From Pomphorhynchus laevis (Eukaryota > Acanthocephala > Palaeacanthocephala > Echinorhynchida > Pomphorhynchidae), in contig WNNJ02002847.1 of assembly GCA_012934845.2 (NCBI GenBank), positions 62,001-126,000 on the forward strand: 64,000 nucleotides of DNA, read 5' to 3'. Below, piece by piece: positions 27,450 through 36,965 of this stretch (the stretch's first letter is position 1; each line of letters opens with the position of its first letter). Both the position numbers and the translations under genes were made by a program. The notes beneath the pieces were generated by a model that searched no databases, was not told the origin of the DNA, and was given only the letters and a program-made list of their open reading frames with translations.

Positions 27450-28250
27450 TTTTGTTACTCGGCATCACAACTGGAGGACCGAGTAGAATTACCCAGTTGA
27501 TTAACAAAGGTTTTTACAAGATTCTCAAATTGAACCATATACTCACAATGTTTCATTTAATTGAGTTCCAGTATTTCCACCACGAAGACTCTTTCATCAT
27601 TATTCCCTGTCGTGGCGGCAACTGCAATACTAGCAGGTTTGGATTTATCTAGGCTGCGGCGTTTTTGATAATTCTTGAAACAAACACATTTTTTGGCTAT
27701 GCGGGGTGCTCACCCCCGCAGTTCGAACAGCAAGGTTTAGTTTTGCATTTGGTCTGGTGTAACGTACTCAAGCCACATACCCCGCATTCCGGGGCAAGGA
27801 GCAACCAGAGAACCAATGTCCCCACTGGTGGCAAGTGTTGCAGTGTAAGTACGTTAATCCATCCGTCTCCATTACGGCGAATTTCAGATTGTACCAATAA
27901 AGGGGTTACAGGTTGAGTTAGCAACATTCAGAGCAACATCAACCGGGGCATTACTAAACCCCACCGAGATGGGAAATCTCTCCTTACAAGTAATAAATCG
28001 AACGTTAGTTATGTTAAAATCTTTTTCAAGCATTACCACATCGTGTTCCGTGAGGTATGTCAGAATATTGTTAATTTTAACAGGAGATAAAATCGGTTTT
28101 GATGAGACAGTGGCTAAATTAGTGTATCTGCTATTAAAAAATTCTGTATAGGCTTTAGCTAGGTCGGAGGAAGCGAAAGAGATCTTGATTTATCTTTAAA
28201 GTATTTTATCGTATTAAAAAGAATCCGTTTTTTATATTAGTTAGCGAAAT
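27450..28250 (-). pseudogene. Non-LTR retrotransposon ORF1 (gag-like) with CCHC knuckles, decayed
   Basis: A minus frame from 28151 reads YTEFFNSRYTNLATVSSK, then LTEHDVVMLEKDFNI, then FSNAPVDVALNV, before a stop near 27895. The first zinc knuckle CNTCHQWGHWFSGC is in another frame. The following CGVCGLSTLHQTKC and CCSNCGGEHP lie after a further shift (27710-27800). This order, an RNA-binding domain then two or three CCHC knuckles, is typical of jockey-group ORF1. At least two frameshifts make it inactive. No matching RT was found next to it. Confidence 0.65.
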
Positions 28251-28499
28251 CTCTGATAAATAAGTTGAAGAGATTTTGAGGCGCCAATAGCCTAATAATA
28301 ATTAAGTTGTCCAGTTTTAGTACTGGGGGAATTTCCTTCTTCAGAGTATTTCCATGAAAAGTTAAAACTATACTAACCTGCATTGTTCAATTCCCAGAAA
28401 AACACGTTTTTTAATTGTTTGATAGTTCGGACATTGTAACAAAATAATATATTTATTTAATGAGGCAAATGAGTGACAGTTGCAAGCTTTCAAGTTTAC

Positions 28500-28880
28500 T
28501 AACAATTAAAAAAATGAAGTCAAACAGATAAATTGTTTAAATGCGATTGGATTTGGCGTTTGAATCACGGTGAGCAGCTTGATTAAGATATATGAATGGG
28601 TAGATGATTCCACGAGAGAGGAGCATCCACAGGGAAGAAGCGGAAGCCTAAGGAGGTAGAGTAATTTGATAAAAGTTAAATAAGGGAATTACGGAAACGC
28701 AAGGAACAGTAAACAGGACGAGAATTATCAATAAAAGGAAGGTTGAGAAAGGAATGGGTAATAAAAGTTACAAGGCGGGAACCAATTAGAGATCTCGAAT
28801 TTGAACACGACAATAAATGGCAGGCAAATCTAGAGCAGCAAGATAGTGCGATGTATGATTAAAATGACGAGGAAGAAGGA
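28500..28880 (-). pseudogene. LINE ORF2 C-terminal fragment
   Basis: It is similar at the DNA level to 36966-37160, sharing aattacgg..acgcaaggaacagtaaa and tttgaacacgacaataaatg. Minus-strand reading gives NHTSHYLAALDLPAIYCRVQ and, nearer the 3' end, a WNHLP-type motif (SWNHLPIHIS) usual near LINE C-termini. Stops are present. It abuts the plus-oriented LINE beginning near 28960. Confidence 0.65.
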
Positions 28881-28902
28881 GAATACGGACGGCTCAAACA
28901 TG

Positions 28903-28945
28903 TCCACTCAAACATGTCCACTTAACATGTCCACTCAAACTACCC
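28903..28945. repeat. Short tandem repeat at LINE junction
   Basis: Three copies of acatgtccact(c/t)aa lie exactly between the minus LINE fragment and the plus LINE copy. Confidence 0.85.
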
Positions 28946-28959
28946 ACATTGTTTCCAAT

Positions 28960-31460
28960 GTTCTTTCTTAACCCACTGATCCTGTCACCATATTCACTTC
29001 CAATCCCATGTCATATTCCCTCCCCGACACCCCCCGTCCCGTCCCTCCTGTTTCGTTTCTCAATAATCGACATTCAACAATCAAAATAACATTCTCCAAC
29101 CTCCATGATCTTTTCACTAATAATCTTTCGCACATCGCTTGCCACCATCTATATAATCTTTATTTCTATGTCTCCTACCGTCAAACCAACTCCCTCCAAA
29201 TCCTCAAATGCCAGCTCTCATATCGTTATCTCATCCACTCACGTCACTCGTCCTGCTTGACAGAAACGATTTCCTTCTCGCGATCGTTGCGTAATCGTCA
29301 CTAATACCACTCCTTCCACATCCTTATCACCACAAAAATGTCTCGACCACGATGTTTCCGCCTTAAGATACACCCTATAGTGACTCTGAACTCACATTCA
29401 CTCTTGATCTTATCTTGCTCTTAAAGCCTCACCCTCACCGTCGCTTACACCGTGCCCCATGGGTTGACTTCCAACGCCTATTCTCAAAGCGTCAACTCCG
29501 TCATGCTTTTCGAGTCTATCACCGCTCTCTCAGACGTGATTTCCGCTCGATCACTCGGTATTTCCGTGATTCCTATCTTGCTCTTCGCCGGTCACATCTC
29601 AACCTTACACGTACCAAACGCAAAACCTTCTGGCAGCATAAAATCAACACTTCATTAAACTCTAAGTCTCTCTGGCATACTTTTAACTCAATTTATTCTC
29701 GCTCCTCTTCGTCTTGCAACATAAACCCCCATGATTATTCGTCATTTATTTAGACCAAAGTATCCACGTTGCTATCTCACAGCCCCGTATACATTCCATC
29801 TGATTGCTACTCGCCTTATACTCCCGGAACTCTTTCATCTTCTCACTATATCATCTGTCTGAGTCTCATCTGTCATCATGTCCTTGCCTAAAAAAACCTC
29901 ACCTGCCGGTCCCCTGCCTACCACATACTTAAATCCATATGCTCATGGTATCCCCTTTCCTCACCACCTTGTTTAACTCGTTTATCCGCAGTCGTTTCTT
30001 GCCTTCACACTGAAAATCCGCCATCGTTCGTATCCTCCTTAAGAAATAGTCGCTCGACCCCTCACTTCCGTCTAGCTATCTCCGATTTCACTCCTCCCTA
30101 CTCTTTCCAAACTCTTAGAGCGTCTTATCTTGATACAAATAAACTTTTATCGCTCTTCATCCAATATGTACCCTCCTTTCTAATCCAAGTTCCGCTCTAA
30201 TCGCTCCACAAAAATCGCCTGCATGAAAGTTTACAACGACGTACTCATTTCTCGTGACAAGGCTATATATAGTGCTCTCATCTCCCTCCATCTATCATCC
30301 CCCTCGACATCGCCGACCACTCAATCCTCCTTTCTCGCCTTCGTTATGATTACGACTTTTCTTCCTACTCCGTAGCATGGTTTGCATCATATCTATCCGA
30401 CCGTTCTTTTCGAGTCTGTTCAAATTCATCATCCTCTCCTTGCATCCATATTTTCTCCGAGATCCCACAAGGTTCAGTCCCAAGTCCCCTGCTTTTCTAT
30501 CTTTTACTTGGCGATCTCTCTCCGTTTATCAAACCTTACTCCTTGAACGTCATGCAATACGCCGAATATAAAATCATATATGCTTATGCACCCGTCAATC
30601 GCATACACGATATCGCAATTTCTACCTCCAACTGCCTTTCTTCAATCTACAAACGTATCTCACATCGTCGTCTCGTTCCAAACCCAGACAAGTCCAAAAT
30701 AATGTGGATCCTGCACCGTCTACCTAACATATCTCTTCCCCCTGTATATTTTGCCTCATCAATAATCCCTACAGTCCACAATCTCACTTTCGTAGAATTC
30801 GATTTCGATGATCACCTTTCCCATAAACCCTTCGTCCGTGACAGGGTCCGCTCGTCTAACTTAATTCTCCGTGACATCCGCCGTATCTGCCCCCTTATCG
30901 ACTTCCGTTCCTTTCATCGCTTATTTTCCCTAAAATCGATTACTGCCTCAGCCTTCTCGCCAATTCTCCAAAATACATCATCCTACCCATACAACGCATC
31001 ATCAACTCCGCCGTTCGAGCACTCCTAAGATTCCGTTGCTTTCACCACACATCCACATATCTTGCCAACTCTCCTGGCCGACCATCCACATACACATACA
31101 ATTCCGCCTTAATCTCGTAACTTTTCGTCTCATCGCTGTCAGCTCCATATCGTTAATCAACCATCGTTTCTTATACGACACCCGTCCCAACTCTCTATTA
31201 CTCCTTTCCCGTAATTATCTCTTACTCCACGTTCCCAATTACTCTAACAACTACGTTCTCTGATCCTTCCTCGTCGCCGCCTCACTCGCTTAACATCAGC
31301 TCCCACTCGACGTCCGTCGCACTCCCTCCTTTTTTACATTCAAATATCGCCTCCGTACCTACCTTCTCGACACATGATTTAGATTTTTCTTCTTTTTTTC
31401 TTGTCATGAACGCGTGTGCCGGCACGCATTTGCCACGTAAACATAAATCTGTTTTTTAGG
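28960..31460 (+). pseudogene. LINE copy (CR1/jockey type), EN deleted, RT active site destroyed
   Basis: The order is an ORF1 fragment from 29008 (MSYSLPDTPRPVPPVSFLN), homologous to 34280 onward, then a direct jump near 29380 to the linker before the RT (RRSHLNLTRTKRKTFWQ, SLWHTFNSIYSRSSSS), then RT fingers KFRSNRSTKIACMKVYNDVL (about 30187-30245), then PQGSVPSPLLFYLLLGDLS. The catalytic motif is MQYAEYK (30558-30569) instead of MQYADDI. The thumb follows (NPDKSKIMWILHRLP to about 31025) with a shifted C-terminal part. The 3' tail at about 31385-31440 carries gccggcacgcatttgccacg. The endonuclease domain is missing. This copy is visibly richer in G+C than its surroundings. Confidence 0.85.
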
Positions 31461-31469
31461 GAAGAAGAG

Positions 31470-32040
31470 TGGATTTAGGTGAGTTGAAAAGTAGACTAAG
31501 ACAGTAATCACGTCTTAAGAATATGAGAGAAGATATATGAGTCAGTTAAAAGGGAAATCGATCAATCTACGAATTTGACGGAGGTTGCGGATAATCAAGA
31601 TATATGAACATACTTTATTCCGAACGAAAGATTTAAGTTAAAGTTGGTTGTTGAAATGAAAGCCTAGAAAAATGAGATTATCAATGATAGGAAGAATTGT
31701 AGAAGTTAATGATCAAGAGGGACTATATAAGCCGAGAGGAAAAGGTAAGATACATAATTTTGGATTTATCAGGATTCACTGATAGGAGAAGGGAAGAAAG
31801 ATGATCAAAAATTTAGGCAAGACAGTTGGAAGCAGAAACACTAAGATCATAAATACGATAAGCAGATGCATGAGCATAGACGAGAATGTCGTTAGCATAT
31901 TGCATAACATGGAAGTTAAATGTATAAGAAATCGAAGACAAGTAAACAAGAAGAGAAAAATCAAAGGGCCTAAAACGGAAACTTGTGGAACACCAAACGG
32001 TATTAAAAAGGATGGGAATGAGTAGAGTTAGAACATATGC
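31470..32040 (-). pseudogene. LINE RT fragment with YAND motif
   Basis: From about 32010 downward the minus strand reads FGVPQVSVLGPLIFLF, then in another frame MQYANDILVYAHA (31888-31899), then SVSASNCLA. The second catalytic-motif residue is Asn in place of Asp. The thumb is recognisable but broken down to about 31480. Its 3' side meets the tail of the plus LINE copy. Confidence 0.75.
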
Positions 32041-32063
32041 GAAACGTATAAAAGAGGATTTAT

Positions 32064-33560
32064 TTTAGCGTGTCAAATGCGTGCCGCCTCACGCTTACAT
32101 AACCACAACAAAAACAACAATCTAAGTAATACGTCGAGAAGTTGGGAACGGTGGAGGTATATGAATGTGATAAATGAGGTAGTGCGGCGGACGTTAAGAG
32201 GGAGCTGATTCCAAGCGAGGGAAACGGAGGAAGGATCGGAAATCGTAGTTGCTGGAGTAATTGGGAACGGGAGTGAGAAAAAATTACGGGAACACGGTGA
32301 TAGAGACGTTGGGCGAGTGTGGTCTAATAAATTCAGGTTGATGAACGATGGGGATCCGACAGCGATGATACGAAAAGTGAAGAGAAGGCGGAATTAAATT
32401 CGTATGTGGATGGTAGGCCATGTGTGTTGATCAAGATATGTGGATGTGTGATCAAAGCGACGAAAACTTAGGAGCTTTCGAACGGCGGAGTTGATTATGC
32501 GTTGTATGAGTAGGATGATGGATTTTGATTATTGGTGAAAAGGCTGAGGCAGTAATCGATTTAAGGGAAAAAAGCAATAAAAGAAGATAAATGCAAGAAC
32601 GGAAGTCGATAAGGAGGCGGATACGGGATATGTCACGGGAATTAAATTAGACGAGCGGACCTTGTTACGGATGAAGGGTTTGATGAAAATATGATCATCG
32701 AAATGGAAGCCTAGGAAAGTGAGAGTATATACTACGGGAATGATTGATGAGGCAAAAGATACAGGAGGGGGTATGCTAGGTAGACGGCGAGGTTCCATAT
32801 TATTTTGGACTTGTCTGACTTTAGAACGAGATGAATATGGGAAATATGTTTGTAAATAAAAGAAAGAAAGACAGTTGGAAGCAGAAATGCCGATATCGTG
32901 TATGCGATGGGCGGGTGCATGAGCATATATGAGTTTATATTCGGCGTATTGCATGACGTTAGAGGAGTGAGGTCTGATAAACGGAGATAGATCGCCAAGC
33001 AGAAGAGAGAAAACCAGAGGACCTAGGACTTAACCTTGTGAGACCCCGCAAAAAAATAGGGATGGGAGGAGAGGATGATTTATTTGAACAGACACGAAGA
33101 GAACGGTCGGATAGATATGAGGTAAGCCATGCTACGGAGGAGGAAGAAAATCCGTAATCATAACGAAGGCGAGAAAGGAAGATGAAGTGGTCGATGGTGT
33201 CGATGGCGGATGAGATGTTAAGGGAGATGAGAACACTATATAGATACTTATCACAAGAAATGAGTACGTCGTTGTAAACTTTCATCCAGGCGATTTTTGT
33301 GTAGTGATTAGAGCGGAACTTGGATTGAAAAGGAGGGTACATATTGGATGAAGAGAGATAAAAGTTGATCTGTATTTAGATAATGCGTTCTAAGAGCTTA
33401 GAAAGAGTAGGAAGGAGTAAAATGGGGCTCGAGCGATTGTTTTTAAGGATGGGACGAACGATGACAGATTTCCAGTGTAAAGGAAATATACGACTGCGGA
33501 TGGACGAGTTAAACAATGTAGTGATGAAAGGGGATATCGATGAGTATACAAATATTTAAT
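32064..33560 (-). pseudogene. LINE RT fragment with YAEY motif, 3' end present
   Basis: The 3' tail is at 32064-32115 (gtcaaatgcgtgccgcctca on plus; minus reads gttgtggttatgtaagcgtg). Going 5', the C-terminal region (32116-32520) and thumb lead to [20 protein letters not shown] (32938-32949 is YAEY), RT fingers with YNDVLISCDKYLYSVLISLN, and the SNHYTKIAWMKV block near 33300. It is 5' truncated about 33560. Stops and shifts are present. It is inverted relative to the copy at 28960-31460 and shares that copy's altered motif. Confidence 0.83.
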
Positions 33561-34200
33561 AATCTGGATACATGTTTAGCATATAAGATATCATTTTCGT
33601 GACCCAGAGTATGTATGTTTCGACTCGATCAGTCCGTAGCTATGGAGAATTCTACTAAAGGATCGAATAGCTAAAACGGAGTTTTGTATTTGAAGGAGTT
33701 AAACCATGTAAGGTTAATTTTATTTAACTCTCATGAAGTTCGCTATTAATAAACTCTTTACTTTTAAAACATATCTTCGCGAGTCGGATCGCCACAACCA
33801 TCACTATTTTAAATTCTTATAAATATAGTTTTGCATAATTCTAGTATTTTTTGTTTTTATACCCATGCCAAAAATATCTGTCTGGAAATATTTTAATAGA
33901 ATAAGATATAAACAAGCTGGATAGTAAACTAGATGTGGAAAGGTATAAAAATCCATAGGATGAAGTACAAGCGGTCTCTAATTACATCTTAGAACACAAC
34001 ATACAATTGATGTTCATAAAATAAAATAGTTTATTGTATTAACAAACGAGAATGCACCGTAAGATACCAAAAAGAATAACTAGATATATCCATAAATCCG
34101 AGAATGGTGCATCTAAAATTATATTTTAGATGGTAGCAAAAAATGGTATTTGTTTTAATATCATTGCTACTGATTCTGATTTGCGTAAATTTTTTGGGAA
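33561..34200. other. AT-rich spacer between LINE copies
   Basis: I found no open frame, repeat or known motif. Composition returns to the AT-rich background. Confidence 0.5.
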
Positions 34201-35040
34201 TTGAATATAAAGATATCCTTATATGATATTAAAGATATATTATATGATAAATCTACCGAGACAGTGACGGAGCCGCAAATTGTTACAACTAATGTATATT
34301 CACTCCCCAACACCCCACGTCCCGTCCTTCCCGTCTCGTCTCTCAATACCTTGCATCCATCAATCAAAATCACCTCCACCAACTTCCACTATCCTTCCAC
34401 TCATAACCTTTCCTCACATCGCTTGCCACCCTCTTTATTATCATTATCCTCTATGTCTCCCGTCGTCAAACCAAATCCCTCCAAATCATCAACTGCCAGC
34501 TCTTCTATCGTGATCTCACCTACTCACGTCAGTCGTCCTCCTTTACGGAAGCGCTTTGCTTCTCGCGATCGTTGCGTCATTGTCACCAATATCACGCCTT
34601 CTAACTCCTTATCTCCACAAGCACGTCTAGACTACGATGTTTCCGCCTTCAGATCCATCATCTCGTCTATTGAACCTGCGGATAAATCTTCCTTTTTCAA
34701 GGACATTTCTCCTGTCGCATTTATCCGTCTAAACAAATCTTCTCAATCTAATCCTTCCCAGCCCCCTCTCCTAAAAATTATTTTCAAGCATCGCTCTCAC
34801 GCGTCTTCTGTCCTCTCTCAACGATTCAAACTCATGTCATCTTCTACCACTCGAATTTTCCCCGATCGCGCCCCTTCTGAAATCGCTCAAATCTCTTCAG
34901 CCCGCATCGAAAAACGCCGTCGCGAGGAAAACGGCGAAACCTCACTCTCAATCCGAAACATAGACGGAAATTTTCAAGTTGTCCACACCCGTCCAAAAAT
35001 TCGATGGCGCTCCATCTCTCCTATGTGTCTTCTCCACTAG
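34201..35040 (+). CDS. LINE ORF1 (5' truncated, open for 279 codons)
   Basis: The frame is open from an ATG in AT-rich flanking DNA. True LINE sequence begins about 34265 (VTEPQIVTTNVYSLPNTP). The protein is Ser/Pro/Lys-rich, then has SHASSVLSQRFKLMSS, a SEIAQISSARIEKRRREE helix and a conserved end (VVHTRPKIRWRSISPMCLLH) shared with the minus copy at 38730-38963. It overlaps the next frame by 37 nt, as expected for adjacent LINE ORFs. ORF1 of such elements binds RNA. This copy lacks the N-terminal zinc-finger-like part seen at 39706-40095. Confidence 0.75.
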   Translation: MNIKISLYDIKDILYDKSTETVTEPQIVTTNVYSLPNTPRPVLPVSSLNTLHPSIKITSTNFHYPSTHNLSSHRLPPSLLSLSSMSPVVKPNPSKSSTASSSIVISPTHVSRPPLRKRFASRDRCVIVTNITPSNSLSPQARLDYDVSAFRSIISSIEPADKSSFFKDISPVAFIRLNKSSQSNPSQPPLLKIIFKHRSHASSVLSQRFKLMSSSTTRIFPDRAPSEIAQISSARIEKRRREENGETSLSIRNIDGNFQVVHTRPKIRWRSISPMCLLH

Positions 35041-35618
35041 ACTCTTTCGCCACAGCACACGGTTTCCGCCTCGGTCTCCTCAACACTAGATCTATTCTCA
35101 AAAAATCCGATCTTATCCTCAACCTATTCACCAAGCAATCCATCGATCTCTTCTGCCTCACCGAATCCTGGCACTCAGATTCCGACGACCTTTCCATTCG
35201 CCGTCTGCTCTCTACCGGTTGCTCCCTAGTCGAATCCGCCCGCCCCCTCAGCTCATGCCCTTCTAAATTCTCTAATCATGGCGGCATCGTCGCATTCGCG
35301 CGTCACCCAGCGTCTCTTCGCAAAATCAATCCCCCTTTCAGTCCTTGCTCTTTTGAATTGCTTACTTGTCGTTATTCTAACCCGATCACTCTAGATCTCG
35401 CCATTGTATACCGTCCTGGTTCATCAGCTCCTACTGCCTTATTTTTTACCGAACTCGGTGACCTCCTTTCTCATTGTGCTTTGTCCTCAATCCCTTCACT
35501 CGTTCTAGGCGACTTCAATATCCGCCTAGACCGCCCCTCTTCTACGGATTCCATCCGGTTTATCAACATTCTATCCAATGTTGATAAAGAAATTGTTAAT
35601 CTGTTTAGAGGTTCGTAA
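35004..35618 (+). CDS. LINE ORF2 endonuclease domain, 3' truncated
   Basis: It begins MALHLSYVSSPLDSF and shows apurinic-like endonuclease motifs: GLLNTRSILKKSDLI, CLTESWHSDSDD, VIYRPG-type AIVYRPGSSAP and VLGDFNIRLDR. The frame then runs into AT-rich DNA near 35590 and ends at 35618. Nothing of the RT is attached. The family's 3' tail is also absent, so it is truncated on the side that target-primed insertion normally keeps. Confidence 0.85.
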   Translation: MALHLSYVSSPLDSFATAHGFRLGLLNTRSILKKSDLILNLFTKQSIDLFCLTESWHSDSDDLSIRRLLSTGCSLVESARPLSSCPSKFSNHGGIVAFARHPASLRKINPPFSPCSFELLTCRYSNPITLDLAIVYRPGSSAPTALFFTELGDLLSHCALSSIPSLVLGDFNIRLDRPSSTDSIRFINILSNVDKEIVNLFRGS

Positions 35619-36561
35619 TTAAAATACGACAATCTACAAAAGCAAGCAATAGACGAATTCGGTAGAGAACTTACTTCACATTTAAATTGCAAAACCCAAT
35701 GGAATTCTTTGTGAAATATGCTCGACAGGTTTTAATATATTAGAAATGCAATAATAGTCTAATATCTAAAAAGTCCAAAATCCGAAGTAAATCTAAACAA
35801 TAGCGAGTTAAAAATGATATCATATATAATTTCGATATTGCAACCAAAAAAGTAGCTGTATAAGCGCTGTCGGGATGATATCAATATATATCCAGCTGAT
35901 ATAACATTAAAATTCATGATATATAAATTGACAAAATGTGCCTCTAGTTTGACAAGATAGATTAAAAAAGAGTTAATAATTCTCATAAAGGAGATGAGGT
36001 CAATATATTTTGACGTTGTTAATTACATGTTTATCCAAAATAACTCGATCAAGTCGATGTATATTTCTAATAATACGAATGCTCAATATATTATAGAGAT
36101 AAATATTAGATATATATAGATATATCTCTAATATTACAGAGATAATCGTAAAAATGACAATGAGAGATATTTTTGATAATCACAGTTGACAACAATAATA
36201 CAAAAGATCTTTTTATAAAAATAGATAACCAGATATTAACAATAGAAGAAAGACATCAAAATGCAATAAAAAAAACGTGTATGAAATAGCAAATCAAATC
36301 AGCTAACTGAGTCTAAGTATTTAATATAATTATAAAATAAACAAAACATAATAATGCTAAATCAAAAGCTCCTCGTCTTGAGATTACCGATCATAGTCAG
36401 CCTCGACTGGACTCTTAGGGTGATTAGAGACCTCGATTGGTTCAGTCAGAAAGCAGCGCGCTGGTGCGACCAAGGGCTCAGATCCCTATTGATTTGAGGC
36501 CGTAAGGCTTAAGAAAGAAGCAAAAGACTGAAAATGAACTCGAATGTAAACAAGGAATGAA
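35619..36561. other. Intergenic with dispersed repeat
   Basis: It contains one arm (36020-36270) of a direct repeat that recurs at 40380-40590, on the far side of the next LINE. After it comes a short piece (aaatcaaatcagctaactga) related to 5500-5535 and 46265-46295. The tract at 36360-36480 is richer in G+C but unassigned. Confidence 0.55.
36020..36270. repeat. Direct repeat flanking the LINE, left copy
   Basis: It shares ttacatgtttatccaaaata, gacaatgagagatatttttg and aatagaagaaagac with 40380-40590, in the same orientation. The right copy lacks a short block of the left one (about 36095-36125). Confidence 0.85.
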
Positions 36562-36650
36562 GTTTGTATGATGTGGCAGCCACGAAAGAATAGACAAACG
36601 GTACTTGGTATCGTTTGTCGATTCTTTCGTGGCTGCCACATCATACAAAC
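36562..36650. repeat. Long hairpin, 39-bp arms, 11-nt loop
   Basis: The left arm 36562-36600 begins gtttgtatgatgtggcagcc. The right arm 36612-36650 is its reverse complement with one mismatch. The transcript would fold into a stem the size of a microRNA precursor, though near-perfect stems also arise from foldback insertion. Confidence 0.92.
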
Positions 36651-36764
36651 AGAAAAAATGTCCACGGAAATCTCTCATTTTCTTGTAAAATGCAAATATG
36701 TTGGCAGGTAAATAGAGAGAATGCGCTGGCATTAGCCAGTGCTCTTAGCTAATGATCTTTTTGG

Positions 36765-36965
36765 TGAAGCATGTACCTAGTACATGCTTTGTACTGGTGA
36801 AGCATGTACCTAGTACATGCTTTGTACTGGTTAAGCATGTCCCAAAGCATGTACCAGTACAAAACATGTACCTAGTATATGCTTTGTACTGGTGAAGCAT
36901 GTCCCAAAGCATGTACCTAGTACATGCTTTCCCAAAGCATGTACCTAGTACATGCTTTGGGGCAT
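36765..36965. repeat. Array of palindromic repeats
   Basis: The 19-nt palindrome gcatgtacctagtacatgc recurs at 36769, 36802, about 36911 and about 36938, with variants near 36840-36880. It is joined by ttgtactggt(g/t)aa or tttcccaaa. The array ends where LINE sequence begins. Confidence 0.9.

Noticed and set aside
27697-27927. 76-codon minus frame taken as a free-standing zinc protein
   Set aside because: The knuckle pattern and its position after a gag-like frame show it is one shifted piece of a LINE ORF1.
31776-31964. Hydrophobic 62-residue minus frame that looks like a membrane peptide
   Set aside because: It is an out-of-frame reading of the LINE RT region containing YAND.
36765-36965. 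CRISPR array
   Set aside because: Units are palindromic and joined by nearly identical short linkers rather than unique spacers, in a eukaryotic context.
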